In this document: positions 27,236 through 37,170 of the stretch, one piece after another
How the letters are laid out: the number at the start of each line of letters is the position of its first letter
Position numbering within the stretch: position 1 is the first letter of the stretch
Source of the DNA: JACMLD01 sp044227095
GTDB taxonomy: Bacteria; Bacteroidota; Bacteroidia; Chitinophagales; Chitinophagaceae
Reading direction: 5' to 3'
Length of the DNA: 64,000 nt
Assembly: GCA_044227095.1 (NCBI GenBank)
Contig: JBGAFV010000002.1
Span: 434,001 to 498,000 of the forward strand
The notes under the pieces: model-generated
Database searches by the model: none
The model's input: only the letters and a program-made list of their open reading frames with translations
Told to the model about the DNA's origin: nothing
Program-made: the position numbers and the translations under genes

Positions 27236-28771
27236 ATGCAGCAGTTTATGAGGAAATTATTTTTGTGGTATCAATCTAATATCAGCAAAATATTATTGTA
27301 TACATGCTGTGTTGTTCTTGCTGTACTTTTTGTTGAAAGGCTTTGCATTATTTTTTCCTATGAACCACATCTTGCAGGCATTGATAATAATTTTGACTAC
27401 CCGGTCATCCGTTCCCTGGCGGGGTTTTCCATTTACCCAAATCCTGCGGAATATCCATATGCTGTAAATCCATATGCACCGCTTTTTTTTATAGTGTGCA
27501 AATGGGTAGCTGTTATTTTTCATGTTACAGCAGCAGACACTATCGCTGTGTACCGCATTACAAGGTCAGTAGCATTTATTGCCGATTTGGGAACCTGCCT
27601 GCTTTTATTTGTCATTTTGCGACGTCACTTAAATGTTAGTAAAGCTGCTTCTGCTATAGTGCTCACCCTCTTTTTTAGTATCATTTGTTACCTGGGCTAT
27701 ACTTTTAATCGGTCAGACGCACCATTTCTCTTCTTTTATGCCGCTTCATTGTTTATTCTGTTGAAACCAGAAATGCCTGTTACAATTTCAAGAGCCCTTG
27801 TGCTTGCAGCGTTAGCAACACTCTGTATTTTTTCAAAACAAAATGGAATAAGCCTGCTAATATTGATACCAGTTTGGCTACTGCTACAGAAAAATTACAA
27901 AGCCCTTTTCTTCTTTGTTTTTTTTGCTGCTACTTTTTGCATTGCTTCATTCTGGTATTTTGAAAACATTTATTCCGATCATTTTTTTTCTGAGCATATC
28001 ATACATGCACTCAAAAACAAAATAGATCCCCGCTGGTTTTATGTATATGTATTTAAGTTGATGGCGCCATCTTACCTTATTATTCCGCTGGCAGTGGCAT
28101 TCATTATAGCAATAAAATCAATCGCAGAAAACAATCATAGCTTTTTGAAAGATGCCGGTATTATTTTTATCCTGCAATGCGGTCTTTCAACAGCACTTTC
28201 TCTTAAATGGGGTTCATCACAGGGATATTTTAATGAAAGCTTCTTACTTGCTTTTATTCTTATCGCGGCATTTTATATAAACAACAATGCATTTACATTA
28301 CCTGGTTTTGTAAAAACTGCAACAACCTATGCCTACCCGGCTTTGCTCATATTTATCATACACATTACCGCTCAGCTTTATTTCTTTTTTATAAATAGTA
28401 AAACTGAAGCGAAAGAAAAATTTAATGAACAGGTACAAATCGGCAATTACATTAAAAAAGAGATTGGCCAGCAGAACAAATATGTTATTGATTTAAGCAA
28501 CGCCGATTTCAATTTTTTTAAAAATATTTTATATAAAGAATCTGCTGCGCCGAATATAGATGCGGTAAGGTGCTGTACACTACCAGACAACATTTTTGAT
28601 TATTCCGGTTTGCTAGATGGCTTAAAAACAGGTAAAATTCTTTTTCTTATAGAAAGCAACGGAGCCCCGCAAAATGCAGTATGGGGCAGAAACCTTCAAC
28701 GGTATAAAAAAGACAGCGTATTTAATACGTATACCATTTACAAATTCGATACTACTGTATTAAAGCTATAA
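27236..28771 (+). CDS. Multi-pass GT-C-like glycosyltransferase
   Basis: A 511-aa integral membrane protein with about 10-11 hydrophobic helices and a soluble C-terminal part of about 110 residues. The first large periplasmic loop carries GIDNNFDYPVI with acidic residues and a later YRITRS, the layout of GT-C enzymes (GT39/GT83/GT87-like) that use lipid-linked sugars. The exact family was not recognised. It is divergent from the GT2 gene at 27173, with 62 bp between them. It probably transfers a sugar to a surface glycan or lipid on the outer face of the inner membrane. Confidence 0.7.
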   Translation: MQQFMRKLFLWYQSNISKILLYTCCVVLAVLFVERLCIIFSYEPHLAGIDNNFDYPVIRSLAGFSIYPNPAEYPYAVNPYAPLFFIVCKWVAVIFHVTAADTIAVYRITRSVAFIADLGTCLLLFVILRRHLNVSKAASAIVLTLFFSIICYLGYTFNRSDAPFLFFYAASLFILLKPEMPVTISRALVLAALATLCIFSKQNGISLLILIPVWLLLQKNYKALFFFVFFAATFCIASFWYFENIYSDHFFSEHIIHALKNKIDPRWFYVYVFKLMAPSYLIIPLAVAFIIAIKSIAENNHSFLKDAGIIFILQCGLSTALSLKWGSSQGYFNESFLLAFILIAAFYINNNAFTLPGFVKTATTYAYPALLIFIIHITAQLYFFFINSKTEAKEKFNEQVQIGNYIKKEIGQQNKYVIDLSNADFNFFKNILYKESAAPNIDAVRCCTLPDNIFDYSGLLDGLKTGKILFLIESNGAPQNAVWGRNLQRYKKDSVFNTYTIYKFDTTVLKL

Positions 28772-28846
28772 TACCATTAACCGTCTATCGATCTAAACAA
28801 TATTTTTTCGTAAGAAAACATTGCCAGAATAATTACCTTTATCCGG

Positions 28847-29575
28847 ATGGAAGTAAATAACACTTTAAGTATTTTAATCCCCTGCTACAATGAAGAGCGT
28901 ACCATTATACGGCTGTTGGAAAAAATTTCAACTGTTCAATTAATAAACAATACTGCAAAGGAGATTATTGTAGTTGATGATGGTTCTACAGACCAGACAA
29001 ACATACTACTAACAGAATACCTTAATAAAAATAACGGTCTGCCATTACAAATATTCCGCAATGAAAAAAATGCAGGCAAAGGTGCTTGTGTACAACTGGC
29101 ATTGCAAAAAGCAAAAGGAAACGTTGTGATAATACAGGATGCAGATCTTGAATATAGCCCCGAAGAATACAACCGTCTTCTGTCGCCAATACTACAAGGC
29201 CATGCTGATGTTGTATATGGTTCGAGGTTCAGGGGAAGTGAGCCGCACAGGGTATTGTTTTTCTTTCATACAATCGGCAACAAATTTCTGACATTTTTAT
29301 CCAACATTTTTACGCAGCTTAATTTAACAGATATGGAAACCGGTTACAAAATGTTTACAACCGAAGTTCTTCAACAAATCAACCTTAAAGAAAAACGTTT
29401 TGGGTTTGAGCCGGAAGTAACAGCAAAAATTAGCCGTATAAAAAGAGTAAGAATATACGAAGTTGGCATTTCCTATTTTGGAAGAACTTTTGAAGATGGG
29501 AAAAAAATAAACTGGAAAGATGGCGTGTATAGCATTCTTTGCATTTTCAAGTACAATTTATTTTTGCGGAAATGA
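28847..29575 (+). CDS. GT2 glycosyltransferase (dolichyl-phosphate mannosyltransferase-like)
   Basis: A 242-aa GT2 protein without C-terminal membrane helices. It has ILIPCYNEE, VVDDGSTD and the acidic QDADLEYSPEEY metal site, then VVYGSRFRG, and TDMETGYKMF with FGFEPEVTAKI, which mark the DPM1/DPG-synthase-like subgroup. It probably makes a polyprenyl-phosphate sugar. Its stop overlaps the start of the next methyltransferase (ATGA), so the two are coupled, mirroring the GT2-methyltransferase pair on the opposite strand. Confidence 0.9.
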   Translation: MEVNNTLSILIPCYNEERTIIRLLEKISTVQLINNTAKEIIVVDDGSTDQTNILLTEYLNKNNGLPLQIFRNEKNAGKGACVQLALQKAKGNVVIIQDADLEYSPEEYNRLLSPILQGHADVVYGSRFRGSEPHRVLFFFHTIGNKFLTFLSNIFTQLNLTDMETGYKMFTTEVLQQINLKEKRFGFEPEVTAKISRIKRVRIYEVGISYFGRTFEDGKKINWKDGVYSILCIFKYNLFLRK

Positions 29576-30306
29576 ATACTGCACCTTACAATAGCGACCC
29601 TGTTGGTGCTGCTACACTTGCTGTAATTTCTGCTGCAAATAAATTCAACCGGTGGATGTATGAAGAAATAAAACCGCACCTGAAAGGTGAGATACTTGAA
29701 CTGGGAAGCGGCACTGGTAATATTTCTGAATTTATATTAAAAGATAATTTTACTACTGTGCTTTCAGACTATAACAGTGCGTATACAGGCATCTTAAAAA
29801 AAAAGTTTGAACAATATTCTAATCTAAAAGAAGTATTATCCATCAATTTGCAAAAGACTTCTTTTGAAAAAGAGTACGCCGCATTACATAACCAGTTTGA
29901 CACCATAGTTCTTTTAAATGTAATTGAACACCTGGAAGATGATACAATTGCTGTAGCTAATTGCAAGTATATGCTAAAGCAAGGAGGTAAACTTATACTG
30001 CTGGCACCAGCTTATGGTTTTCTATATTGCAATCTTGATAGAAACCTCGGCCATTACAGAAGATATACCATTCACTCACTTGCCGCACTTTTAGAAAAAA
30101 ATAAAATGACCATTATTGAAAAAAAATATTTCAACCTGGCTGGCATTTCGGGTTGGCTTATATGGGGCAAGCTATTAAACAAACCTCAATTGCAGCAGGG
30201 AACTATGAAGATATTTAATACCCTTGTTCCCGTTTTCCGTTTTACAGATCAGTTATTTTTTAAGAAGCTTGGGTTATCGGCTATTACAACAGGAAAAAAA
30301 TTATAG
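29572..30306 (+). CDS. Class I SAM-dependent methyltransferase
   Basis: A 244-aa protein counted from the ATG at 29572, which overlaps the preceding stop by four bases; the in-frame TTG at 29539 is unlikely. Motif I is LELGSGTGNISEF, followed by FDTIVLLNVIEHLEDD. It is related to the minus-strand methyltransferase at 25469. Translational coupling to a GT2 gene suggests that it methylates the sugar or lipid intermediate made by that enzyme. Confidence 0.82.
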   Translation: MNTAPYNSDPVGAATLAVISAANKFNRWMYEEIKPHLKGEILELGSGTGNISEFILKDNFTTVLSDYNSAYTGILKKKFEQYSNLKEVLSINLQKTSFEKEYAALHNQFDTIVLLNVIEHLEDDTIAVANCKYMLKQGGKLILLAPAYGFLYCNLDRNLGHYRRYTIHSLAALLEKNKMTIIEKKYFNLAGISGWLIWGKLLNKPQLQQGTMKIFNTLVPVFRFTDQLFFKKLGLSAITTGKKL

Positions 30307-30308
30307 TT

Positions 30309-31991
30309 ATGCTCATAACCCTAATTGCATGGGCCTATATAAGTTTTCATTGTCACACATGGGGATTGTTTTTTGTAAAATCTTTAGACAGATCTTTTCA
30401 CTATAGCAATCCGCTTTCTTATGGCTTTAGTATTACCTGCTTTATTGGCCTTGCTGCTATAACCTGCTGTTTGCAAATACTATCATTTTTTACTGGGCTT
30501 GGCGGCGTTGTTATGCAATCTGTATTTTGTTTGACAAGTTTGTCAATGTATTTTTTTGTAAAAAGCAATAGCAACTTGCTAAAGCGTATTGTTTATTTTA
30601 TAAAAAACATACACAAGGTTACGCTCTTTCTTCTGGCAATAAGTTTGTTAATGGTTCTAGTAATGAGCGTATATGCAGTGTCTCATCCGGATACACTTGC
30701 CTATCATGCACAATTAGTAAAATGGGCCGCGAAATACAAAACCATACCGGGGCTTGTTAATATTAGTTATTTATACGGATTGCAAAGCAACTGGTTTTTG
30801 CTTTGTGGCTTTTTTAGTTTTTCTTTTACAGGTACGCATGCAGTTACATTTATTAATACAACTGTGATTTTATGGTTACTGATTTTCTTCATTCAAAAAA
30901 TCAGTGCAGCAATAAAAAAACCACAAGGAAATTATTATGCCTTTTTATGGCTGCTTTTACTTTCTTTCAATATTTGGGCATATACACAAATAAGGCTCAC
31001 AGCTACCTCGGCCAGCCCGGATTTTATTGCAGCATTGTATATTTTATTAGCAGCATATTTATTCTCTCAGTATAATTCATACACACACGAGAGCAGGTTG
31101 CTAATAATTTTTTTATGTTTTTTTGCGTGTACTATTAAGTTATCTGCTGCGCCAATTGTATTGCTTGCTTGCTTTTTGCTTTTTTCCAAAACAAGTTTAA
31201 AAACATATTTCTTTGCTGTTGGATTGATTGCAATCGTCGTTATACCTTTTTTAGTACGCAATTGTATAATATCCGGGCATTTACTTTTTCCTTCTGCTTT
31301 TATGGATATTTTTTATGCAGACTGGAAATATGACAACAATAAACTTGAATACATCAACCAGTATATCTCCGCATTTGCCAGGGTGGGTGTTTACCCTGCT
31401 CCTCCCGAAAAAATTATACAAATGTCATTCTCTGACTGGCTTCCAATATGGTGGCATAATCGATATACTGCAGATAAGTTATTGATTATTGCGCAAATCC
31501 CCTCCGTGGTTGTAGCTGTTGTGAATTATAAAAAAATAGTTGCGCTAAACAAGTTTCGGCTTATACTGACACTGGTTTCATTTGCAGGAATTATTTTTTG
31601 GTTTGCAAAAGCACCAGACCCAAGATTTGGAACAGGTTTTTTATTACTGTTCCCGTCATTAATTTTAACCAGCGAACCAGTTGCAGAAAAAGGAATGAAG
31701 TTTATTACATCAGCTTCACGCATTGCTATTGCCACTTGTGTTTTATTATGTTTTTGCATAAGCTGCTATACCGTTTATCGTTTTACCAATTATTTCAAAG
31801 CTGCTGATTTTGTTTATCCCGAAGGCATTACCGTTGCTGTTACGTCTGTTTATTACGATGAAATAAAAACATGTATCCCCTTATTTAACGCTAATGAAAA
31901 TAATTTTGTAATAAAAACTGATTCTGCAAAAAGCAGGAATTTCAATTTTCGGGGCAATACTGTAGAAGATGGGTTTAGCGGCAAAAAATAA
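30309..31991 (+). CDS. Multi-pass membrane protein, LIC_10190/GT-C-like
   Basis: A 560-aa integral membrane protein with about 12 hydrophobic segments. After the fourth helix it has SHPDTLAYHAQLVKW and YKTIPGLVNISYLYG, the pattern of the poorly characterised LIC_10190-type membrane proteins, which resemble GT-C glycosyltransferases. A second periplasmic region contains AKAPDPRFGTGFLL. It starts 2 bp after the methyltransferase stop and ends the GT2-methyltransferase-membrane protein operon. A hairpin that could stop transcription from both sides follows. The function is inferred from context only. Confidence 0.68.
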   Translation: MLITLIAWAYISFHCHTWGLFFVKSLDRSFHYSNPLSYGFSITCFIGLAAITCCLQILSFFTGLGGVVMQSVFCLTSLSMYFFVKSNSNLLKRIVYFIKNIHKVTLFLLAISLLMVLVMSVYAVSHPDTLAYHAQLVKWAAKYKTIPGLVNISYLYGLQSNWFLLCGFFSFSFTGTHAVTFINTTVILWLLIFFIQKISAAIKKPQGNYYAFLWLLLLSFNIWAYTQIRLTATSASPDFIAALYILLAAYLFSQYNSYTHESRLLIIFLCFFACTIKLSAAPIVLLACFLLFSKTSLKTYFFAVGLIAIVVIPFLVRNCIISGHLLFPSAFMDIFYADWKYDNNKLEYINQYISAFARVGVYPAPPEKIIQMSFSDWLPIWWHNRYTADKLLIIAQIPSVVVAVVNYKKIVALNKFRLILTLVSFAGIIFWFAKAPDPRFGTGFLLLFPSLILTSEPVAEKGMKFITSASRIAIATCVLLCFCISCYTVYRFTNYFKAADFVYPEGITVAVTSVYYDEIKTCIPLFNANENNFVIKTDSAKSRNFNFRGNTVEDGFSGKK

Positions 31992-32003
31992 TCACACAAA
32001 ATG

Positions 32004-32033
32004 CAGAATGGGCAACCGAAGCTGCCCATTCTG
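32004..32033. terminator. Convergent hairpin between the glycan operon and porU2
   Basis: CAGAATGGGCA (32004-32014) pairs perfectly with TGCCCATTCTG (32023-32033) around an 8-nt loop. It lies in the 67-bp gap between converging genes and could serve both. T runs are short on each side. Confidence 0.65.
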
Positions 32034-32058
32034 ATGAAGTTTATTTTCTACACTTATT

Positions 32059-35000
32059 TTATTTCATGAGATACATTTTGCCATATCCCTTAGTAAAGAA
32101 CTTATCTGTATTATCGTTTTTGTCTGTAAACTTATCCATCTTCTTACCATTAAGCGTTGTTACAAAACGATACAGGTAAACGCCATTTGCAAGACGTTGT
32201 CCAAACTGATCAGTACCATCCCATTTATAGTCTGTAATATTTCTTCCTATATGCAATGGGCCGAGTTCCTGTTTAGTAATTTCTTTTACCACTTTACCTG
32301 TAACAGTAAGAATTTGAATTTTCATGTTATCAGGAATATCGCTGCCTGTAATTGTAAACACAAAAGCAGTTGATGTGGTAAAAGGATTCGGATAGTTAAG
32401 CAAATTGCTAATCATAGGTTTGCTTATTACCCGGAAAGTAATCGTGTATTCAGTTGCGCCCGCTTTATTTCCACTCGCATCTTTTCCTTTAACGATTAGC
32501 TGGTATTCGTCACCGTTATCGCTCAACTGGTCCAGGAACTGAGGCGAAAAATCTATCGTAGCAGTATTATCACTTCCACTTGCAGCAGGTGTAAACCTTA
32601 AGGTATCAGTATTAAATTGGTATGTACGTAACGAATTGTCTGGGAATTTCACCTGTACAATAAGGTTTGACGTATCTGTGAGCAAAAGGAACTTAGAATC
32701 ATCCTTCAGTTTAATCTGTATATGTGGTTTAGAAGAAACAATATCCCTGTTCAAGATGTGCACATTATCAAATGTTACATCAAGTAGCGGATTTGTTTTA
32801 TCGGCCCGCACATAAAAATTACGGAACATAAAGTTGTTGAAATGATATTGCTCTACCTGGTCATTATCCGGGTTAAAGTCAATATACAATGTATTCATAC
32901 CGGGATAGTCCTTGGTATCTATCTGGAAATCTATATGTACAGAATCTCCCTGTACAAGCGGCCTTTGTTTGGCGAAGGTGATGTAATGGGGCACATTGTT
33001 CTGATCCAGTATATAAAATTTCACTTTAATACTATCAAACTTTGTTGGGCTGATGTTTTTAAACGCAAGTCCAAAAGTAAATTTGTCCCCTATTTCAAGC
33101 GAGTCAATAGCTTTGGATGCATTTTTTGTTTTAAAGTATATGTTTGGTATTAATGCACCTTCAGGCACAGGATCATAATCAATTCTCCAGTATTTAAGTT
33201 GATACGGCGTTTGATCAACAGAATCAATATCCCTCATCTTTAATTTTAAATAAGGATACTGGGTTGGACTAACAAGCGAAATATCAAAATCCTGTGTTGA
33301 TTTATCTACTGTATACAAAGGTGTTTCACTTCCATCTACAGCAACACCCAATACCGTTACTGTTGGGTTATCGCTGGAATTAGCTTCGTCACTTGTTCCT
33401 CTCCAATGTACGTTCTTCCATGCTTTGGCGGGCCCAAAAGCAGGTGAAGTAATATAGCCAAGTGTGTCTGGTGTATTGCAGGCTACGGGTAAAGTGGTGT
33501 TATCATAAATGGTTTTAGAAAAAAGTATTTGCGGAGTAAAACTAGCCTGGTCATTTTTCTTAAACATAAAAATGAATGACCGTGGCCTGTTGAAAGAATC
33601 TATAGTACTAAATCCCTGGTTGAGGAACCTGTGGTATAATGAATTGCCTGAACCATATAATGCAGTATCAGCTTGCCATACACTGGAATAGGTGTTTCCG
33701 GCATAAGTAGGATTGCTGTTTGTTTTTGCAATAACAAATGATCCGTCAGGAATTAAGTCAAGAAAATCCATCATTTTCTTTCTTGATGCGGCACTATTAA
33801 GCAGGTATTCAAAATTGTATTGCTTGCTTGCACCACAAGCAGAAAGAAGGCTTCCATATAAACCTCCACCGGCTGTATAAGTATTACCCCACGGTTTAAA
33901 CGTTCCGCCTGATATTACCTGGAAAATAATTTCATCGTAATAGCAACCTGCGCCAAGAACTATGTTATTGTTAATTATATTTTCATAATCTGCCTGTGCC
34001 CCGGAACTGGTAGGATAAATACCATTTCTTAAAAACACGTTGTTAACAATATTATTATAAGTCAGTTTACGTGTAGCCGGAGACAAAGTCATTCTGTCTA
34101 TTTGCGATTTCGTTTGCTGGTAATAGTGCGACTGGTTAAATCCTGGTGAAGAAGCAGCAATGTATATAAATGAAGAATTGTTCCAGCGATAGCTGCTATT
34201 GTCTGTAGGAACAAGCGCTGTACGCCAGTAATAAACAGTACTGTCATGCAAACTTATTCCCGGATCAAATTCCAGTAAGCCGCCTATAGTTGTAATGGTC
34301 TTAGTTACTTTAAGTGGTGAGTTAAACAATTCAGTTGTATCCATTTCCATCACATATTGCTTTGATGCACTTAACGGATTTGCTGTAGAAGCATAGAGTT
34401 TAGTTGACTGATTAATTATTGAATAATTATACGGATATGCCGGCCTGGCTTCATCTTCATAAATGTAAAATTCTTTTGTAATTGTGTTATTAGCTTCTGT
34501 AATTTCAGTTACGGCATCGTCTGCATCAACTTTAATAATCAATTTGTTCAAACCCTTGTCTCTTGTTGGTACAATAGGAACTTTTAAAACAACTGAGTCT
34601 GTATAATAGATGCCAGGAATTTTTTTACGCAGCAGCACAACAATGCTATTGTCTGGATATTGCTGTTTTACTTCTATAACAATTGAGTCCTTTACTGCTT
34701 TACCTAAATTATACAATTTAATGTTGGCGGTATATTTATCTTCTGCAATAGAAACAAACTGCGGGTTAATTACCACCTGAGGCTCTTCTATATCGTAATC
34801 AGGAAGTGGCTGGAAATTAAATTTTATAGCCGGATCTCCATGCAGTGTCATTTCTTCTGCATGCAACCTGGCGTGGTAATCGCCTGCTCCAGAGATCTGG
34901 ATCAATTGCTGAGCTGCGTCCATATTTAATTTACCCAAACTTGCACCATAATCTGTTCTGCTCATTTGGTTATAAAAACTGCTGATAAAAATATTGAGGT

Positions 35001-37143
35001 AATTAACAATACCAAAATGAGTAGACGCAAGGAAAGCAATACATCCCCTTTGCTTGGCAAGTGTAAATTTTTCAGAAAGTGTTTGACTAAAAGAAAAACG
35101 TTGCTGATCAAATACAAAAAAATCGCCGGCATTACAACCATTTACGGAAAACACCGGATATTTACCAGCATTGTTATAGGTATTAGGATCGGAAATATTA
35201 AACTCCAGAACTGTAGAAGAAGAGTGCCCAAAATAGCAAAAGAAACTTATACCCTGCTCAAACAATTGGCCCACCATATCATTTGAAATCTGTTCAATTT
35301 CATTTGCACTGTTTTTACAAAAAATGGTTACGTTGGCTCCAACAAGTGTATCTGCAATAATTGTTTGGTAGGTATGCATATAATCACAAAGCACACTACC
35401 GAGGTAAGCTTCGCTGGCGCCTGTTATCTCCATTACATTTTTCATCCATCCGCGGTCTGCTATAGTATTGGCGTTATTACGCTGAGCAGATTCATATTCT
35501 TTCATTTTCTCCAGGTAATTGCTTACTTCTTGCGGAGATACAGCTGAAAGCCTTCCTATAGGAGTGATAGGTACAGGACTTGCACCGTCATTACTTGAAA
35601 GCAGGTTATCTGAAGCCGGCCATCCAAACGTTGGCACAATATTTAACTGGTCGGCAAGAACATTAGAAATATTAGCCCGGTAAAAATTATAGGCAACACC
35701 ATGCCCAATTAATAAAACATATTTTGGTGTTGAAGAAAATTTGGCCCTTGCATAACGAAGAAAATTCTTAACTGAAAGTGGATGCTTTTTAATACCAAAA
35801 GCAAACTGATCAACCAGTTCATCAATATCATACACTTTTCCAGTATACCCGCCACCACTTGCAGAACTTCTATATGCCCTGTAATCATCTACCGGGTTTA
35901 CACCGCCTGCACCATTATACAATAAAGGACTTGATACAATAATATAATTACCCTGATTAGCTGGGTTATTTAAATTCAGAAAATTTCTTGTTGTAAAATC
36001 CTGTGCATTGATGTTTACATAATTGCTGGCTTCTTCATTTACAAGTACAAATTTTCTTTCTGCGGCATTTGGCGGAAGCGCAAATTTAATTGTGCCTGGA
36101 GTTGATATATCGCCTGTATATTTTTGTTGCGTAATAAAGTCGTATAGCGCAGGTGCTGTAGTCCCAAAATTAAAATTGGTTATCTGTAAAAAATAACCGG
36201 TTGCCGTTGCCGGCATAACAAAATAAAAATTAGTGGCTCCTCCAAAATCAAATTGCCTTGGGTACGTAAGTTCATAAAAAGAAACCACCATCCTGTCTGC
36301 AGGTGTTGCGCAATTGTTGGTAAACGTAATGCTTGCACTACCAGAAGAAAGTTGAGAGAGTGGTACAGTAGCTGTTGCCACTACATCATTAAAATAATCT
36401 GCCAGGGTATCTTTTACCAGCATGCCATTAACAGAAGCCCTTATGGTTCTTGTATTAAGTGCATTTCCTACAGCGCCAAATTTCAGTTGTGCAGATGGCC
36501 CGGATGTATACGGATATAAATTAGCCATGTTATCCGTTCTCGGATTTGCCGGCTTTATATCATAAGTAGAAGGAAACTCGCCCTTATCGTAAGAAGAAGA
36601 ATAAACATACTCCCCAATTACCGCTGCAAAACCAGGATTTACCTGGTCGTTAAAATATTTTCCTGCCTTATGCATGAAGTAAGGTTCTGCAGGCAATACA
36701 TTTGATGCTACATTGTTGGGAACATCTGTCATCCTTTTATTTACCGATACGGCATCCACTGTTAAAAAATAACATGCAGTATCTGTTTGAAGGCTTAATT
36801 TATCTGAATGCTGATAAGCAGGATCACGATAAAGCGGCTTATCGGGCCTTCCATCATTGGCTTCGCCCCAAAATTCTATATAACCATTTGCTGGCAATAC
36901 CCCTGTTGTTACAGAAGTATACAACGCTATTTCCTGGCCGTTTCTCCATAATTTAAATTGCTGGGCTGGTGTAGAACCCAAACCTATTCCTGCAAGTGAT
37001 GATTGCGGAATGCGGAACAAACCAGTACGGTTTGTTTTGAATTTATAGTATGTTTTTGAATAGTCAATCCATTCATTGTTGTATACCTGCGCATAACTGC
37101 ACATTGCGTATACAACCAGTAAAAATGTAAGCAACTTCTTCAT
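32059..37143 (-). CDS. porU2: C25-family PorU2-like type IX secretion protein
   Basis: A 1694-aa secreted protein. Signal peptide residues 1-18 (ends SYAQ). The peptidase C25 (gingipain-like) domain spans about residues 400-760, with catalytic His640 in YFGHSS and Cys670 in NGCNAGDF, plus VLLIGHG earlier. A long Ig/CARDB-like region follows, with several CARDB-type repeats. The C-terminus has the YPNPFTTST and NGVYLYRFVTTLNGK pattern of type IX secretion proteins, with an extra tail ending MYLMK. PorU is the surface sortase that removes sorting domains. This one is longer than typical PorU (about 1100-1300 aa) and fits the second, PorU2-like group. It is coupled to a PorV/PorQ-family gene 27 bp upstream. 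Confidence 0.83.
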   Translation of the reverse strand: MKKLLTFLLVVYAMCSYAQVYNNEWIDYSKTYYKFKTNRTGLFRIPQSSLAGIGLGSTPAQQFKLWRNGQEIALYTSVTTGVLPANGYIEFWGEANDGRPDKPLYRDPAYQHSDKLSLQTDTACYFLTVDAVSVNKRMTDVPNNVASNVLPAEPYFMHKAGKYFNDQVNPGFAAVIGEYVYSSSYDKGEFPSTYDIKPANPRTDNMANLYPYTSGPSAQLKFGAVGNALNTRTIRASVNGMLVKDTLADYFNDVVATATVPLSQLSSGSASITFTNNCATPADRMVVSFYELTYPRQFDFGGATNFYFVMPATATGYFLQITNFNFGTTAPALYDFITQQKYTGDISTPGTIKFALPPNAAERKFVLVNEEASNYVNINAQDFTTRNFLNLNNPANQGNYIIVSSPLLYNGAGGVNPVDDYRAYRSSASGGGYTGKVYDIDELVDQFAFGIKKHPLSVKNFLRYARAKFSSTPKYVLLIGHGVAYNFYRANISNVLADQLNIVPTFGWPASDNLLSSNDGASPVPITPIGRLSAVSPQEVSNYLEKMKEYESAQRNNANTIADRGWMKNVMEITGASEAYLGSVLCDYMHTYQTIIADTLVGANVTIFCKNSANEIEQISNDMVGQLFEQGISFFCYFGHSSSTVLEFNISDPNTYNNAGKYPVFSVNGCNAGDFFVFDQQRFSFSQTLSEKFTLAKQRGCIAFLASTHFGIVNYLNIFISSFYNQMSRTDYGASLGKLNMDAAQQLIQISGAGDYHARLHAEEMTLHGDPAIKFNFQPLPDYDIEEPQVVINPQFVSIAEDKYTANIKLYNLGKAVKDSIVIEVKQQYPDNSIVVLLRKKIPGIYYTDSVVLKVPIVPTRDKGLNKLIIKVDADDAVTEITEANNTITKEFYIYEDEARPAYPYNYSIINQSTKLYASTANPLSASKQYVMEMDTTELFNSPLKVTKTITTIGGLLEFDPGISLHDSTVYYWRTALVPTDNSSYRWNNSSFIYIAASSPGFNQSHYYQQTKSQIDRMTLSPATRKLTYNNIVNNVFLRNGIYPTSSGAQADYENIINNNIVLGAGCYYDEIIFQVISGGTFKPWGNTYTAGGGLYGSLLSACGASKQYNFEYLLNSAASRKKMMDFLDLIPDGSFVIAKTNSNPTYAGNTYSSVWQADTALYGSGNSLYHRFLNQGFSTIDSFNRPRSFIFMFKKNDQASFTPQILFSKTIYDNTTLPVACNTPDTLGYITSPAFGPAKAWKNVHWRGTSDEANSSDNPTVTVLGVAVDGSETPLYTVDKSTQDFDISLVSPTQYPYLKLKMRDIDSVDQTPYQLKYWRIDYDPVPEGALIPNIYFKTKNASKAIDSLEIGDKFTFGLAFKNISPTKFDSIKVKFYILDQNNVPHYITFAKQRPLVQGDSVHIDFQIDTKDYPGMNTLYIDFNPDNDQVEQYHFNNFMFRNFYVRADKTNPLLDVTFDNVHILNRDIVSSKPHIQIKLKDDSKFLLLTDTSNLIVQVKFPDNSLRTYQFNTDTLRFTPAASGSDNTATIDFSPQFLDQLSDNGDEYQLIVKGKDASGNKAGATEYTITFRVISKPMISNLLNYPNPFTTSTAFVFTITGSDIPDNMKIQILTVTGKVVKEITKQELGPLHIGRNITDYKWDGTDQFGQRLANGVYLYRFVTTLNGKKMDKFTDKNDNTDKFFTKGYGKMYLMK

Positions 37144-37170
37144 GGTATAAAGTTTCCGGGTTTCTGCGGA

